From Brachionus plicatilis (lineage: Eukaryota > Rotifera > Eurotatoria > Ploima > Brachionidae), in NCBI GenBank assembly GCA_010279815.1, contig QEOQ01000508.1:2604457-2668456 (forward strand): a DNA stretch of 64,000 bases, given 5' to 3'. The notes under the pieces are model-generated. The model saw only the letters and a program-made list of their open reading frames with translations. It was not told where the DNA came from and searched no databases. Both the position numbers and the translations under genes were made by a program. This document shows positions 44,415-57,667 of this stretch, in pieces (within the stretch, counting starts at the first letter, position 1; the number at the start of each line of letters is the position of its first letter).

Positions 44415-46348
44415 ACTTTTTTTTAAATATTTTTTTTGTAATCCAAATTTTATTCAAATTTTATAGTAAACTTTGAAATAAATTTTTAATTTATTAATAA
44501 AAACAAATCAGTTTTAATAACCAAGTTAGTTTTGTTGAGTTAAAAATAAATTTTTGTATACAGAATAAAACATTGAATGTAAATTGTTTCTAAATTTTTC
44601 AGCTATAAATTAATGTTTTTGATTCATGGGGTACCGGGTTCCCTAGCCAGACTTGAAAATTCTCGTCCAAAACGAACAAAAGAGCTTAATTGTGCACCCA
44701 ATACCCGATCATAATTAAAAATATCTTGTTAAAATTATAATTTTCATAATTTATTTTGTCCTCATTTGTGCACAAAACAAAACCGATTTCAATGTAGATA
44801 TTTAGTTTAATGAAGCTGGAATTTGTTTTGTGGCCTGACCACTTGCTGCCTTGAATTAAATGGCAGTTGACTCTTTTCCGGTTTCATATTTAGAAACCCA
44901 AAAATGAAAAAAGAAAAAAGCTATTTTGTGTAAGTACTTTGTTAATTAAGAAAATTTTTTAATTTATTTTTATAGACTATTTTTATTTAGGAAAATATAA
45001 TCAATTTTTTTTAAGGAAAAAATTGTTCGAATGAATATTTGGTGACGTGTTGGACTTTAATTCTAAAAATTTACACATGAATCTAGATAAATTTTAAGAG
45101 ACTTTATTTTTAAGATGAAATTTAGAAAATTTTGTTGATCAAGTGAAGAAAAATTTAATTTTTTTTTTAAACATGAGTAGAAAATTAAGGATACTACACA
45201 AGTTCCACTGATTCCAAAGCCGTATCCAGAGCAACTATGGATAATTTTTTTTTTTTTGTTGGGCCAGATTTTCGGAAAATTTTTTCAATTTTTCAAATTT
45301 TATTTAAAGGACTTTTTTGTCCAGAGAAAGGCAGGGTATTGAAAATTTAGGGTCGCTACAATTAACAAGATGGTTATTTGGCAACTTCGAAGCTGGATTG
45401 GCTGGAAATAAATTATTTAAAGTTTATATTAAAATAATTTAATGAGCAAGAGGGGGTGATGCATGTATATGAAGAGTCGGTAATGAGAATAAGAAATTCG
45501 TAAAAACACATCCAAAATCTTTAAAATTTTGCATTTATTTTCATATTCTTCTTGTTTATGCTCGTGTATAAAGGCAATAATTTGGCTCAGAGAAAAAAAT
45601 TGCAATTTGCATTCATTTCTCAATTGCAAAAGCTCTCTTTCTCTTTATTGCTAGTTTTGTTGTGTTCTTTGCTGAAACATACCATCATAATAATCATGAT
45701 TTTTTAAATTGAATTATAGAAAATTTTGGGATTTTTCGTTTTCGTTGTTATCTGGCATAAAATTTGACTGACCAAAAACATTCATCCACAATTCCTCAAA
45801 TAGGCAGAAAAAGTTTTTGTCCAATTTTTTTCCCAAATATACTCCATTTGCTTGCTGAATTGGTTTGCAGTACAATTGAAATTTTTCTCCTATTTACTTA
45901 CTTTATATTTTTTAACTCGATAAGAGTCAAAAATCAATGGTTATGTTGTGTTATGAAATTCTGCTCATATAACGCATTTAAATTCACTAGTTTATAAAAA
46001 AACAAAGTAAAATAAAATTAGGTTTTAATAAAATAATTTCGAATTTTGTTTTAGAATTAAATTTTGTTGAAAATTTTTTTGCTTATTTTTTTATCGACAG
46101 CTCTCGGACCAAGCGGCCTCCAATTCACAAGACACACACAAGTCGTCTTTGTTTAATTTTTATGAAAATAAAATAATGCATGCTTTTTTTTTTTTAATTT
46201 TTTTTGTTTAGAAAAATATTTTTTAAACTAGAACAAAAGTATATTAATCACTCAACTTTGCTCGGCCCGTACACAAACACTTTTCCGGACCTACAATTCA
46301 ATAAATGTACAGTGGAATCTAATTTTTATTTTATTCTTTATGTAAATT
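44415..46348. other. Intergenic and 5' region of the zinc-finger gene
   Basis: No other gene is supported. A GTTGGGCCAGATTTTC fragment of the 12541 repeat occurs at 45258. At 46098-46320 the sequence is less AT-biased (CTCTCGGACCAAGCGGCCTC, CTCGGCCCGTACACAAAC), which would suit the 5' UTR or promoter of the zinc-finger gene starting at 46349. Confidence 0.4.
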
Positions 46349-49300
46349 ATGGAATCAAAAGTTAAACTAGGAATAGATTCCAAGAGTATGAGAAAAAAAG
46401 CTACCAATACCAAACAATCATCAAGTGCACAGTCCGTGGAAAACGAAAGTGTAAATAGCGACAAGAGCAGTGTCAAAAATGCTCAAACAATTGCCGCGGC
46501 ATTTAATTCAGATTCACCTAAATCCGAAATATATACTATTGATTTTAGTAATAATAAAAAAGTAAATAGTGATAGAATGGATGAAATTATAGATCCGGAT
46601 GAACAAGACAATTTCAGCACTAGCACTCAATCGTCGACATCAGTGTTGAACAATGTGTCGATGGAACCGGACTCGCTAGAAAACTCCAAACTTGTAAGTA
46701 TCCTCAATTGTATTTGAATGGAGGGTTTTTTTTTATTTTACCAAAATATCATGTTTTATTATCACACACTTAAATTTTTATTCATCATAATTTATTTTCA
46801 AATTAGTTATTTAATCTAACATAAATCGCTTAATTTTAAAAAAAATGCTTTTTCATCACCAAAAGCTTTTTTGATATTGTTCCTTTTGAATAATTATAAA
46901 TTAAATTATCTTTTTGATTGCCTAATGGAATGGTGTCTTCTAGGAGATAATTTATTTTAAAATAAGAAAATTAAATGCTAAATTTTTCATTTTTTATTTT
47001 AATTAAATACATTGTTTAAGATCTCAATTACAACTTTTAACTTCATTGATTCTATAGATAAAATAGGTTTCTTTTTTGTTTACTAAATGAAAATAAAAAA
47101 AATTCATCGAATAAATTATTTTGTTTGGAGAATATTTATACACTGGCAAAAAAAAACAAATTTTTTTTCCATGGACAAAAAATTTGTTTTTTAATTTTAG
47201 ATTATTTAATTAAAAAAGATTGATAAAATTTTTTATCTTAAAAATTCTTTAAAAGTTGATATCAAAAAAAATATTGTACTAGATTGAAATTTTTAAATTT
47301 ATAGTAGATACCGTAAACTCGTGTTAACGACTCTAAGAGTAAAGCCAAAATCCAGCCTTTTTTCTTTTCGAGTTAATTACATCGTTTCTATGTTATAACA
47401 ATTAAAATTTATTTAGCTAGAAAAAACCCTGAATATGGGACATTATTTTGCAAAAATAAAGCCCAAATTAAAATTTTACTTTAACAAAAAAATGGTCTTT
47501 GCTCTTATAGAAAAAAATTAAAAATTAAAAAAATTGTAGGGTTAATTAAAAAATTGAAATTAAGTCAAATTTTTGCTTTTTTCTATTTTTGAAATAAACT
47601 CTAATAGCATTTTTTTAAGAAATTTATGGTAAAAATTAAGAGTTTATAAAAAAATTTATTCCATTCGATACAATAATTGGATTTAAAAAATTTATTCTAT
47701 GCGATACAATAATTGGAAATGAGTTTTAGTTAAATGAATGATCAAGAGATGAAATGCTGACTTTATTTCTTCCATTTTCATCAAAAATAGAAAAAAGCAA
47801 AAATTTGACTTATTTTCAATTTTTTAATTAACTCTACAATTATTCTAATTTTTAATTTTTTTTTATAAGAGATTTTTTTAGAGTAAAAGTTAAATTTGGG
47901 CTTTATTTTTGGAAAATAATGTCCCATATTCAGGGTTTTTTCTAGCTAAATAAATTTTAATTGTTATAACATAGAAACGATGTAATTAACTCGAAAAGAA
48001 AAAAGACTGGATTTTGGCTTTACTCTTAGAGTCGTTAACAGGAGTTTACGGTTATTTTTTCCATTATTTTCTCTCCGAAAATAGAGTGGTGATTTGATAA
48101 CAGTATTTTACGAAAAATTACGTAAAATACCGTAAATTAACCAAATTTTACCACATTTTACGTAAATTAACGTAAAATCCGAAAAGTGAAAAAGAGGTAT
48201 TTTACGAAAAAATACGTAAATTTTCAGGATTTTGAGATAATTTTGGTAAAATTTGGTAAAATTCAAAATGGTCAATTCAAATTCAAAATTTTTGAAAAAA
48301 TGCCCTTTTTTCCAAAAATCGAAAATTTAAGAAAGTTTTTTTTTATAAAAATTTAAAAATAACTATTTTTTTAACTCTATGATCTGGAATAAAAATTGTT
48401 CTGCAAAGGACAAGTTTATGGAATCATGGTTTCTAAAGTACCAATACTTTTATGAGATATAAAATATTTAGGCAAATAAAAAATTTGTTGATGTTTTTAG
48501 CATGACCAGGATAATGTTATCAGTCCAATGAATTTAAATTTTTTTCAAAGTAAACTTCCTTTACTTCCATCTTTGAGAGTTTTTAGCTTTAAAATTTTTA
48601 GTCTTTCGATAAAAAAATATTTTCTTTAAAATTAACAAGAAATTTAAATAAATTTTTTTTTACCAAAAAATGATATTCCACTTTATGACGATTGTCCATG
48701 AAGGGAAAATGTTTTTTTATATTTGCCAAAGCTCTGTCTTAATTCGTTTGATAAATGAATATAATAAAAAAATTTTTGAATAAAAATATCTAGAGTTAGA
48801 ATGTTGGACTTATGTTTTATTTGATAACATAAAATAAATCTAAAAATTTTGATATTAATTTTTCTCTGAATTTATTCTAGAAAAATTAACGGAAAATTAT
48901 TAATTTAATTAATTTTAAAAATCTTCAATCTTAAATTTTTTAAAATTAAAATTTTAAAGAGACACTTGTTTTTAATTAATAAAACTCTATTTAATTAATT
49001 TAGTTAAATTTTTAGAAATATTATAATTTAAGAAATAAAATAAAATAAAATCAAGATTTAATTTTAATAATAAAAAATTAGCCTTAATAGTTTCTTATGA
49101 ATAAAACTCAAAGTTAATATTAATAAATTTTGTTTCAAAATAATTTGAATTAGAATAAAACAATTTATTATTTTATTTGTGAATCACAATTTAATTGCTC
49201 TCAATTTTTTTTCCTAACAATTCTAAAATATTGAATCATGACCAATTTATTCATTTTCAAATTGAGAAAAAATTGAACCAAGAGAGACTTTAAAAATTTA

Positions 49301-52300
49301 TTAAAATAAATTATAATTTCTATCAAACACTTCTCAAATATTTCTTTTGAAATTTATAAAAATTAGACTTTAGATCATTTTTTGGAAAAATATCCAGCTT
49401 TATCGAAAAAAAAATTTTATTTTGAATATTTTATTATGATCCTAGAATCAATTATATGATCTTTAATTAATTATAACACAATTGATTTTTTTTGCTCAGA
49501 TTTTAAAATAATCTGCAACAAAAAACAAAATTAAATCCAATAATTCAAAAAAAAAATTAAAATTTTAAATTTTTTAGGAAGATTCGAACGATTCTTTGGC
49601 CGACACAATAGCTCAAGTGGCATCTGGCTCGATAAGTTCTGACACCAAAAAAATAATAGAAGACAAACAAAACGAGATGATTATGAAATCAAAATTAAAA
49701 AAAGAAATCATCCAAATCCCGAGTAATGTGGACGAGGATTCAAAAAATTCAAAAAGCCCTCGATTAAAGCAAACCAAGACACAAGACGAGGATGATTCGA
49801 GCACAGCTACTGCCGCAGTTGACGCAGCAGCCTCATCGCTTCTTTCAACAATGAACTCTAAGTCTAACAGTAAGCCAAAGCTTGGTTTTTTAACTCACAA
49901 AAATTTGTCCAGCAAACGCAAAAGATTGTTGACATTAAAAAGCAAAATCGAATTTTTACGAGCGAAAAAATTGAAGAAAAATTCTGAAAAAGACACCGAA
50001 AAAGGAGAAGGCCAAGAGACAGATGAGCAGAACGACCATGATCCGATGCGAACTTGCCTCATTTGTAAACTAGAAATGAACCAAGATGTGCTAAATGAGC
50101 ATGTAATGAAACACTTTTACGAGACTGCTAAATGTTGCTCTTGTCCCAAAGTCTCATCCAATCCGGCCAATTTCGTAGTTCACATACTCACTCATTTACG
50201 TAAGCAAATTTATTTTAATTTCATCAAAAAACGCCTGCTAGCAAAGAAAATTTAAATTTGGTTTTAAATTTAAATTTCTTTAAGTTGAATAAAAAATTTA
50301 GTTTAAGAGATCATTGAATATCTATGACTATTGAGGAAATATTGATTTAATTAAATTGGTGAACAATAAAAAGTTTAAGTTTTGGGAAAAAAATTTTTAC
50401 GAATATTAATTCTTGTAATATGTCTCTTTGGTAAACGTTCAGTTCATAGATTTTGTTTTCGTAGAATAATTTTTAAAGCGATAAATAAAGAAAAACAATT
50501 CAAAAAATTTTTTTTTATTTTTTATCAAAAATTATTTATATACATTTAATAATTTCTCGTGATTTTTCTTGACAATAAATTGAAAAAATATTTAAAATTT
50601 CTTTTAATCTACAAAAAACGAAAATTTAATTTAAAAAAATTTATTTCACGAGTTAATAAAACATAAACTCATTTAAAATTTGTTCTAAAAAGAAATTTTA
50701 AATTTGTTTAATCTTTATATTTTTCTATTAAAGTTTATAACATAATTTCTATGAAAAAAAATTCTATGAGTTTTGTTTAATTTTATTCAATTTCTATGAA
50801 TTGACACATCATCGAATCTTTGGAATAACTCGACATTGTAAATCACGAAAAACAAAAATTTATAACTCAATGATTTTCTTAAAAATCCTAAAATAGTTCT
50901 GAAAATTGTATCAGCTGGTAATTTAAAATATATATTAAATTCAACTTCTTCAAATAATTTTCGTGCAAATATTTTTTTTTCATAAATTCAAAATAACATG
51001 AAATTTTTTTTGGTCACCAATTTTTTCCATATTTATAATTTTATTTTAAATATATGATATTTTCAGATTTTATTTTGCACCTTTAGAAAAAAAATATTTG
51101 TGACCATTTATTTAGAACCAATATCTATTTAAATAAGCCTATTTTTTCCAAAAAGCTTTAATTTTTCAGCTTTAATGGACGCCATTTTAAACATTTTTTA
51201 AAGGTTTTTATAATAAAATTAAGTAAAATTGAGTTTAATACCGCGTTTTTATTTTTTTTCTTAAAAAGAACTTTAAACACTTTTTGAATGAATCAAATTT
51301 TTTTTTTTGTCTTTTTTCACTCGAATTTTCTGGCTTCTCTTATAATTCCTTATTTTAGCGTTGTTTAAAAAGAAATACTGATTCATTTTGCGTTTACTCA
51401 TTCAGGTATAAAACAAAAAAATTGAAGAGTTAAAAATAAAGTTTATTTTTATTGGAAAATAGAGTTGGAGTATGCCTAAAATCGACTGATAATTTAAATT
51501 TTTTTTATTAACATGCTCTCTGACTTTTAATAAACATAAATTAAAAAACAAATTTTTAAAAAAAAGCTTTAAAAAAATTTGAAATTTTGTGGTCATATAA
51601 CTTAGTGAAAAAATATCAAATCTTACCAAAAACAAAAAGAATACACAGATAAGTAAACATGAAATAACAAAATGTCAGACATTTTTTAAATAATTTTAAC
51701 TAATAAAAAAAATTTGATGAGAAAATTTTTTTCAAAATAAATTAGTCTGTTTTTTAATTACCCCAACTCTACCCATTTTTTAAACTTTTGTCAATTCTGT
51801 CTTTACTCAGCTCAACACTTTCAATTTCCTAAAAAACAATCAATTTATTTAACATATTTAAATTATTATCCCTACATAAAATTGTGCGTATTTATGGTGT
51901 AAATTTCCAGAAAATCTAAGAATTTATAAATCATTTTTTTATAGATTTGGTCTGTCTAGTGATGCTAGTTTATTTAACTGCAGTATAATTTACGCTGTTA
52001 TGAAAAATAAATTTTGCCCGTCATTATACGTCGACATCATTTTTATTTCCCATCAAAATTGACCACCTTGAAATATGTTAGACTCTGAATATACCCATGA
52101 TTTTTTCTATATCCTCTTTTTATGATCCAAATTAAAATTTATATATTATATCCGCTAAAATTTTGATCTTAATTTTAAATTTCCTCAGCTTATTTATGTC
52201 ACTGGAAATTTTTAAATGACTTGGCAAATAATAAAATTTTCTTTTTTTCTAAAAATATTCAAAAAAAATCAATATAACCAATTTTTATTGTTTTTACCAA

Positions 52301-55300
52301 TTGTTAACTATTAAATTTTTACCCACAAAAATTTATTTTCATTCATAAAAAAATTTAAATTTTTCAGAAATTAGACAAAAAATTTCATTAATTGTTAAAT
52401 TTATCAATTTTTTTATTGAAAAATATTCTCATTACATTTCAAGCCAAACTTCCAAACTTGAACTAAACTTTTCGATAAGAGCATCTCATAGTGTACACTC
52501 GACAGCAAAAGATCACTTATAAATATCTAACTATGTCCAAAATAAAACACTTGGACATGTTAACATATAATTTATTTTATTTGGAATTTTATCATTTGCC
52601 AAATCATTTTAAAAATTGACAGTGATATCTATTTTTCTTGGAACTCGGGAATTTTTGATTTTCCTAGTTTTGAAGTTGGCAAAATTAGATGCCTTCTTTT
52701 CAAACTTTAGGCAAATTTTCAATGACTACAGTGTATCCCAAAATTTTAGCTGAAATCAGATTTAGAATGAAGTTAAAATGCTGAAAATTGTGACCTAAAA
52801 TTTCATGTAAAATTTATTTTAAGTGGTGCTTCTAATTATTCTTATAAACAATAAATACGATCAAATTAAGAATAAATTTTTACCGAACACAACTAAGACC
52901 GACAGAAAGCTTAAATCATGTTTGTCAAAGACTCTTTTTAGTACAGTTAACTAGCGCTTTTTCGAACTTTTCGCTTTCTGCCCAGATCAAGCTTTCTGGA
53001 ATGAAAAAAATTATTGAAAATTTAATTTAAATTTTTTATTTGAGAAATTAAATTTTTGATAATAAAATTTAATCTATAAGATTGTGTTCTACTGAAACTC
53101 AAATCACATTTTAAAATATCAGTGGCACTATTTAATATATTTTTCAATATTTTCTAAAAGATTTCCAAACGATTTTAAGGTATTGATTCTTTATTTTTGA
53201 ATTTTTTTTTATTTCCTTCTTAATTCGATTTCTAGTTAATTTTAACTTATTTAAAAAAATTATGAAAAAAGAACCGGTTTATCAAATAATAATTGCATCA
53301 AAATTTTATTATTTTTTGTGCGGATGTCAAACTAAAACAAACTTTTTTTAGATTTTTATTCGTGCTAAAAAAAGTTATTGTTAATTTGTGTTTATTAGGC
53401 TATAGATAAATAAATTAAAACTCAATATAATAAATACTTTTATTTTAATGTTCTATTTCGGTTTCTAATATTTTTTCTATTAAAAATAGATTATTTGATT
53501 AACAATTTACAAAATATTGACTAAGGCTAAAATTTGATTTCATATTCACAGAATAAGAAATGTGGAATCTTCCGCTGTCTTCTTTTTGATAACAATGATG
53601 ATGATGTGTTCTCTTATTTTGTAAAAATTTTTAGAAAAATTAAGAGATATAAAAAAATTTTATTGAAAATCATTAAAAATTATTGTTAATTTGTAAATAA
53701 CTAAAGCGCCATCAAATTAAAAAAATTGAAATTAAAAATTAATAAAACCTTTTTCATTTATTACATCTCTCCAAATTTTTTTGCCAAATTAAGACTTGTC
53801 AAAATAAAAGTATTTTTTGGTCGAACAGATTCTTGTCCTAGTATATTTTTTCTAAATAAGTTTATCGAAAATAACCAGATCCTTGTAAGACTCATACACA
53901 TTTAAGCTTGGTACGCATGTAGAAATGGTCAATTATCCATTTTTAGCTGAACAGGATACACTTTTAAATTAAAAAGAAATAAATGTAAAAATTCAAAATG
54001 ATTACATGTTTACAGGAACTTAATGACTCTTTGAAAATAATGAAAATTTTTCAACTCTAATATTTAAATAAACAAATTCTTTTTACTTATTTCCCAATTT
54101 AATTTTTAATTCCATTATTTTAACTAAACTTAAATTTTAATTTTCTTCAAAAAAAAAAAAACCTCAAATTTTCTCAATCAATCGCTCTACAATTGAATCT
54201 TCCATAGAAAAAAAAAAAGACAAAAAAAATTTTTCTAATTTTTTTTTATTTTTCACCAATTTTCTTTAAAAAAAAAAAAAAAAAAAAAATTAATTTTTTT
54301 CTATTAAAACTACAGCCCCGCAGTTCTACTGTGTTAAATGCGACAAATGGTACCGCCAGGGAGTATTGTACAAGCGTCACAAACAAGAATGCTCTAGAGT
54401 GGAAATGGACGACCAGCCAATGATGAGCACCAGACAAAAGCGAAAGAGCTCTGTGGACTCAATAGCCCAGCAGTGCCCGACCGAGACAAAGCGGCGACGC
54501 GGACCGCCCAGCCGTCTCCGAGTCGGCGTAGAGGACACCAAGCCGGACGCATTGGACTCCATGGACAAGCGACGCCCGGGGCGTCCCAAAAAAAGCGACG
54601 AAATGGACGACAAACCAGCCAGCGTGGACTTGAAGCGAAAATATGGCAAAAAAAATCCAATTATGGATGCGAACAGGAAGAAAGGCCTGCGTTCTTTCGG
54701 CAAAAAATCGGAGCCCAAAGGCTCGCGGCTCAAACGACGCGGCACCAACCAAGACTCGGATTTGGAATGGATCGAGACCGACTCCAAGTCGAACGCCACC
54801 GAGTCCTTGTCCGAAGTGGACAATTTCGACGAGGTGGTCGTGAGCGACATGGAAGAAGAGAGCCAAGACGAGTCCAAGGCCAAATCGATAGCTCTGACCG
54901 GCATTTTGGCCGAGTCGGGAGTCACGTCCGCAAACGGCGGCGGGACTCTCGCCAACGCCATAGCCAGCCTTGCCCTCAAGCCCAACATGGACTTGACCAG
55001 TCTGTCCACTTACAAAGTCAAAATTCAGCCGACCAGACCCAAAAATACCAAGCCGAGCACACCGTCAAAAAGTTCCAACAACCTGGCCAACTTTGAGTGT
55101 CCCGAATGCGACAAAAAGTTTGTCTCCTACTTCGGCCTAGTCCAACACTACGACCAGCACCCAAATTTGTCGGTCTATTGCCAACAGTGTGACATTGAGT
55201 TCGAGAACCACTATGGCCTGGTTGTGCACAATTCGAGCGTGCACCAAATTGTCGAGTCCCAGTACTTGAAGAACAAGCTGAAGCAGGCGAAAAAAGACGA

Positions 55301-56792
55301 ACCAGCCGGCTTGGACAGCGCCATGATGTCCATGCCGAGCATTATGACCAGGACATCACGCCTCAACACAGACACGCACAAAAATTCACACTTTGCCAAG
55401 CCCAGCCATTTGCTGGAAGTTAAAACCAGCGGATTTGCCGATTTGGCGCTCATCGACTTCAGCTGTGTTAACTTTCCGCGCATCGCTCAAACCATGTGCG
55501 AACTATGGCCCAGAAAAATTGCCAACCAAAGCGACCAGCCACTGCACAACTACCAGTGTGACAAGTGCGGATTTTTTTTTCCCTGCTCAGCAAGCCTCAA
55601 GCTGCACAATTCAAAAAAGTACTGCTGCAAATTGTTCATGACCAATTCCAAGTTTGGCGAGTACGAGAAGAGTGTGAACGAAATAGTGGCGCAAATAGAG
55701 GACAGACTGGAGCCGACAGTGGACCTGGACAATGAGGCGACCCGGGACGAGTTCATGTCCTGGTTCGGCTTGGTAAACAGAGACAAACTGGGCGAGCTGA
55801 GCGCCGAGCAAACGCTTCTCGACAATCTAAGAAGCCAAATGCTCGACGTCAACCACGGCTTCAGACAAGACTTGGACAGATGGAAGCTCACCCACTCGTC
55901 GCCAGACGATCCCGACCAATCTTCGTCCAAAATTCACCTGAAACCATTTGTCAACTTGGCCAGACCGCTGCTTTTGCGCTCAAAAAAGTTCAAGCGGAGC
56001 ACACACAAATTCGTGGTCATGTCAAAGTCGGACTCCAGGACCGCACACGCACCCAAGACCATGTTTACCAAGCCATTTTTTTCCGCCACCACTAGCGGAA
56101 ATTTTAGTGCTGCGTCGAAAAAAGTCGAGGAAAAAAAGGCCAAGAGTGGGTCGCCTATTTTGGAAGAAAAGGAGAAGAGTGTCAAAGTTGAGGAAGTGAG
56201 AGGCGGCGAAAAAATGCCCGAGCCGCCCAAATTGACCAAATTGAGCGCGCCATTGGCTAAGCCAGTGGCTAAGCCAGTTGCCAAGCTGCCCAATTCTGTC
56301 AAAGCGCCCATTGTTCAAATTCCCACCCAGTGCTCTAGTGCGAATAGTTCGCGACTGGCCTCGGCCTCGGGCATGAGCTTCCCAAGCTTCAGGCCCATAA
56401 TGCCCAAACTGCTGCCCATTAACAACCAAAGCACTGCGTTGACCAGTCCTCCGCCAGTCATACCAAAGCTGAGGAAGCATTCGCCCAAGGCCAAGCTTGT
56501 GCCAAAGCCCGTTCTGAAGCCCATTGCGCCCAAACCCGACTCGCCTGTCCGCAACACCGACGCCAAGTCTCTGCTAAAGTGTAAATTTTGTATGGAAGTT
56601 TTTAATGGTCAGAGTGATTTTTTTCAGCATGTGATTCTGGCGCATCCCAAAATGGTCAAGCAAAAGTTGAACAGAAGCAGCAATGGAAATAGCAGTGGCA
56701 GTAGCAGCAGTAGCTCGACCAGCAGTTCAAGCTCGAATGGCTCCAGTGACATAACAAGTATAATTACAAGCGCTAGCGTGAATGGTATATAG
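46349..56792 (+). CDS. C2H2 zinc-finger protein with AT-hook
   Basis: A probable nuclear DNA-binding regulator. Three exons join in phase: 46349-46693, 49578-50199 and 54316-56792, giving 1147 residues. Exon 1 is Ser/Asn/Lys-rich without domains. Exon 2 ends with two fingers, CLICKLEMNQDVLNEHVMKH (275-294) and a CSCPKVSSNPANFVVHILTH finger (about 301-321). Exon 3 opens with a C2HC-like finger YCVKCDKWYRQGVLYKRH...C; its first codon is completed across the splice. Then come a classical AT-hook RRPGRPKK (408-415), fingers at 584-604 (CPECDKKFVSYFGLVQH) and 611-632, a C2HC finger at 737-759, a Pro/Lys-rich stretch with PVAKPVAK repeats, a last finger at 1078-1099 and a poly-Ser tail. Exon 3 is strongly GC-rich compared with its surroundings. 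I recognise no orthologue. AATAAA follows at 56825. Confidence 0.82.
47311..48051. mobile_element. 741-bp foldback element in intron 1 of the zinc-finger gene
   Basis: The left arm 47311-47592 and right arm 47785-48051 are near-perfect reverse complements. Shared blocks include CCGTAAACTC, GTTAACGACTCTAAGAGTAA, CCCTGAATATGGGAC and CGATGTAATTAACTCG. The spacer holds a tandem pair of AAAATTTATTC and CGATACAATAATTGGA units at about 47652 and 47688. There is no ORF and no clear target duplication. It lies in a 2.9-kb intron and is presumably spliced out. A single related terminus ends at 35888. Confidence 0.85.
48105..48235. repeat. Cluster of TTTACGTAAA-type palindromes
   Basis: ATTACGTAAAATACCGTAAA, TTTTACGTAAATTAACGTAA and AATACGTAAA occur several times in about 130 bases inside the same intron. 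The pattern is too regular for the AT background and could be the end of another repeat or a cluster of bZIP-like (TTACGTAA) sites. Confidence 0.5.
50200..54315 (+). other. Intron 2 of the zinc-finger gene
   Basis: A 4.1-kb AT-rich intron with GTAAGC donor and TACAG acceptor. I found no coding exon, RNA gene or matched mobile element inside it. A 21-base poly-A run lies at 54269-54289. Confidence 0.6.
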
Positions 56793-56824
56793 CCGCGGAC
56801 TCAGGTGATTATTGTTGTACATAG

Positions 56825-56830
56825 AATAAA
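56825..56830 (+). terminator. Putative polyadenylation signal of the zinc-finger gene
   Basis: AATAAA lies 32 bases past the stop codon. Confidence 0.5.
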
Positions 56831-57170
56831 CAGTGTTTGAAAGGATTCGAGTGTCGAACTAACGGGTGTAGCTATGGGTCTCAGCATCAAAGCAAATTAT
56901 TATTATTTTTTTTTTTTTCTCTTGTTTAATCAATTTTTTTTTTTATTTTGTTTTCTATATTAGAGTTTTTTCTTTGGTCTAAAGCTTGAATATTACGGAT
57001 TTGCCTTGACTTGAAAATAATTATCAGGTGAAGACGAAAAAAATTTTTTTTTTTTCTTTTTTTTTCACATGTTTTGTTCTTCGGTTTAATTGTTTTCGTC
57101 AAAATTGACTTAAATTAAACTTTAAATTTTAATAAATAATATCAAAAAATTATGTAATTTTTTTTGTTCA

Positions 57171-57380
57171 AGTATCTTGGCAAAAAGGAGAAAATTTAAC
57201 ATTTTTGCATTTTCATATTTTTAGATTTTTTTAGCGAATATTTCAGAAAATAAAAAAAAAACTCTTCAAAATTATTTAGTTAACAAAATTAGAAATAGAA
57301 ATTTTATGAAATATTGCACAAAAAATCTAAAAATATAAAAATTTAAAAATGTTAAATTTTCTTCATTTTGCCAATATCTT
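57171..57380. repeat. Foldback repeat with ~75-bp arms
   Basis: The arms at about 57171-57246 and 57306-57380 are reverse complements: GAAAATTTAACATTTTT, ATATTTTTAGATTTTTT and AATATTTCA recur inverted. It has no ORF and is MITE-like. Ends are approximate. Confidence 0.65.
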
Positions 57381-57667
57381 TAAATTAAATGTTTTGTTGA
57401 AACAAAAATAAAAGGAAAAATTTACTAACAAATTTAATTAAAGTAGGTGACTAAAGTAATAAATGGAAAAAATTTGAAAAGGCAGAGAATGCAATTATTG
57501 GACGCTGGACAAGATACAAACATCTTGATAACTTTTTTTAATTTCCTTTAACTTCTCAGTCATCCTTAAATCACAACCAAAGAAGCTTGATTATTATTAT
57601 TATTACTTAACATTTTGAGAGATTCGAAAAATTAAAGTTTGTCCAAAAATACTCTAAAATATATGTA

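Noticed and set aside
54377..55009. 210-codon minus-strand frame under the zinc-finger exon, with others at 54459, 55550, 55934 and 56022
   Set aside because: Antisense shadows of GC-rich exon 3, where stops are rare; low-complexity composition and no domains.
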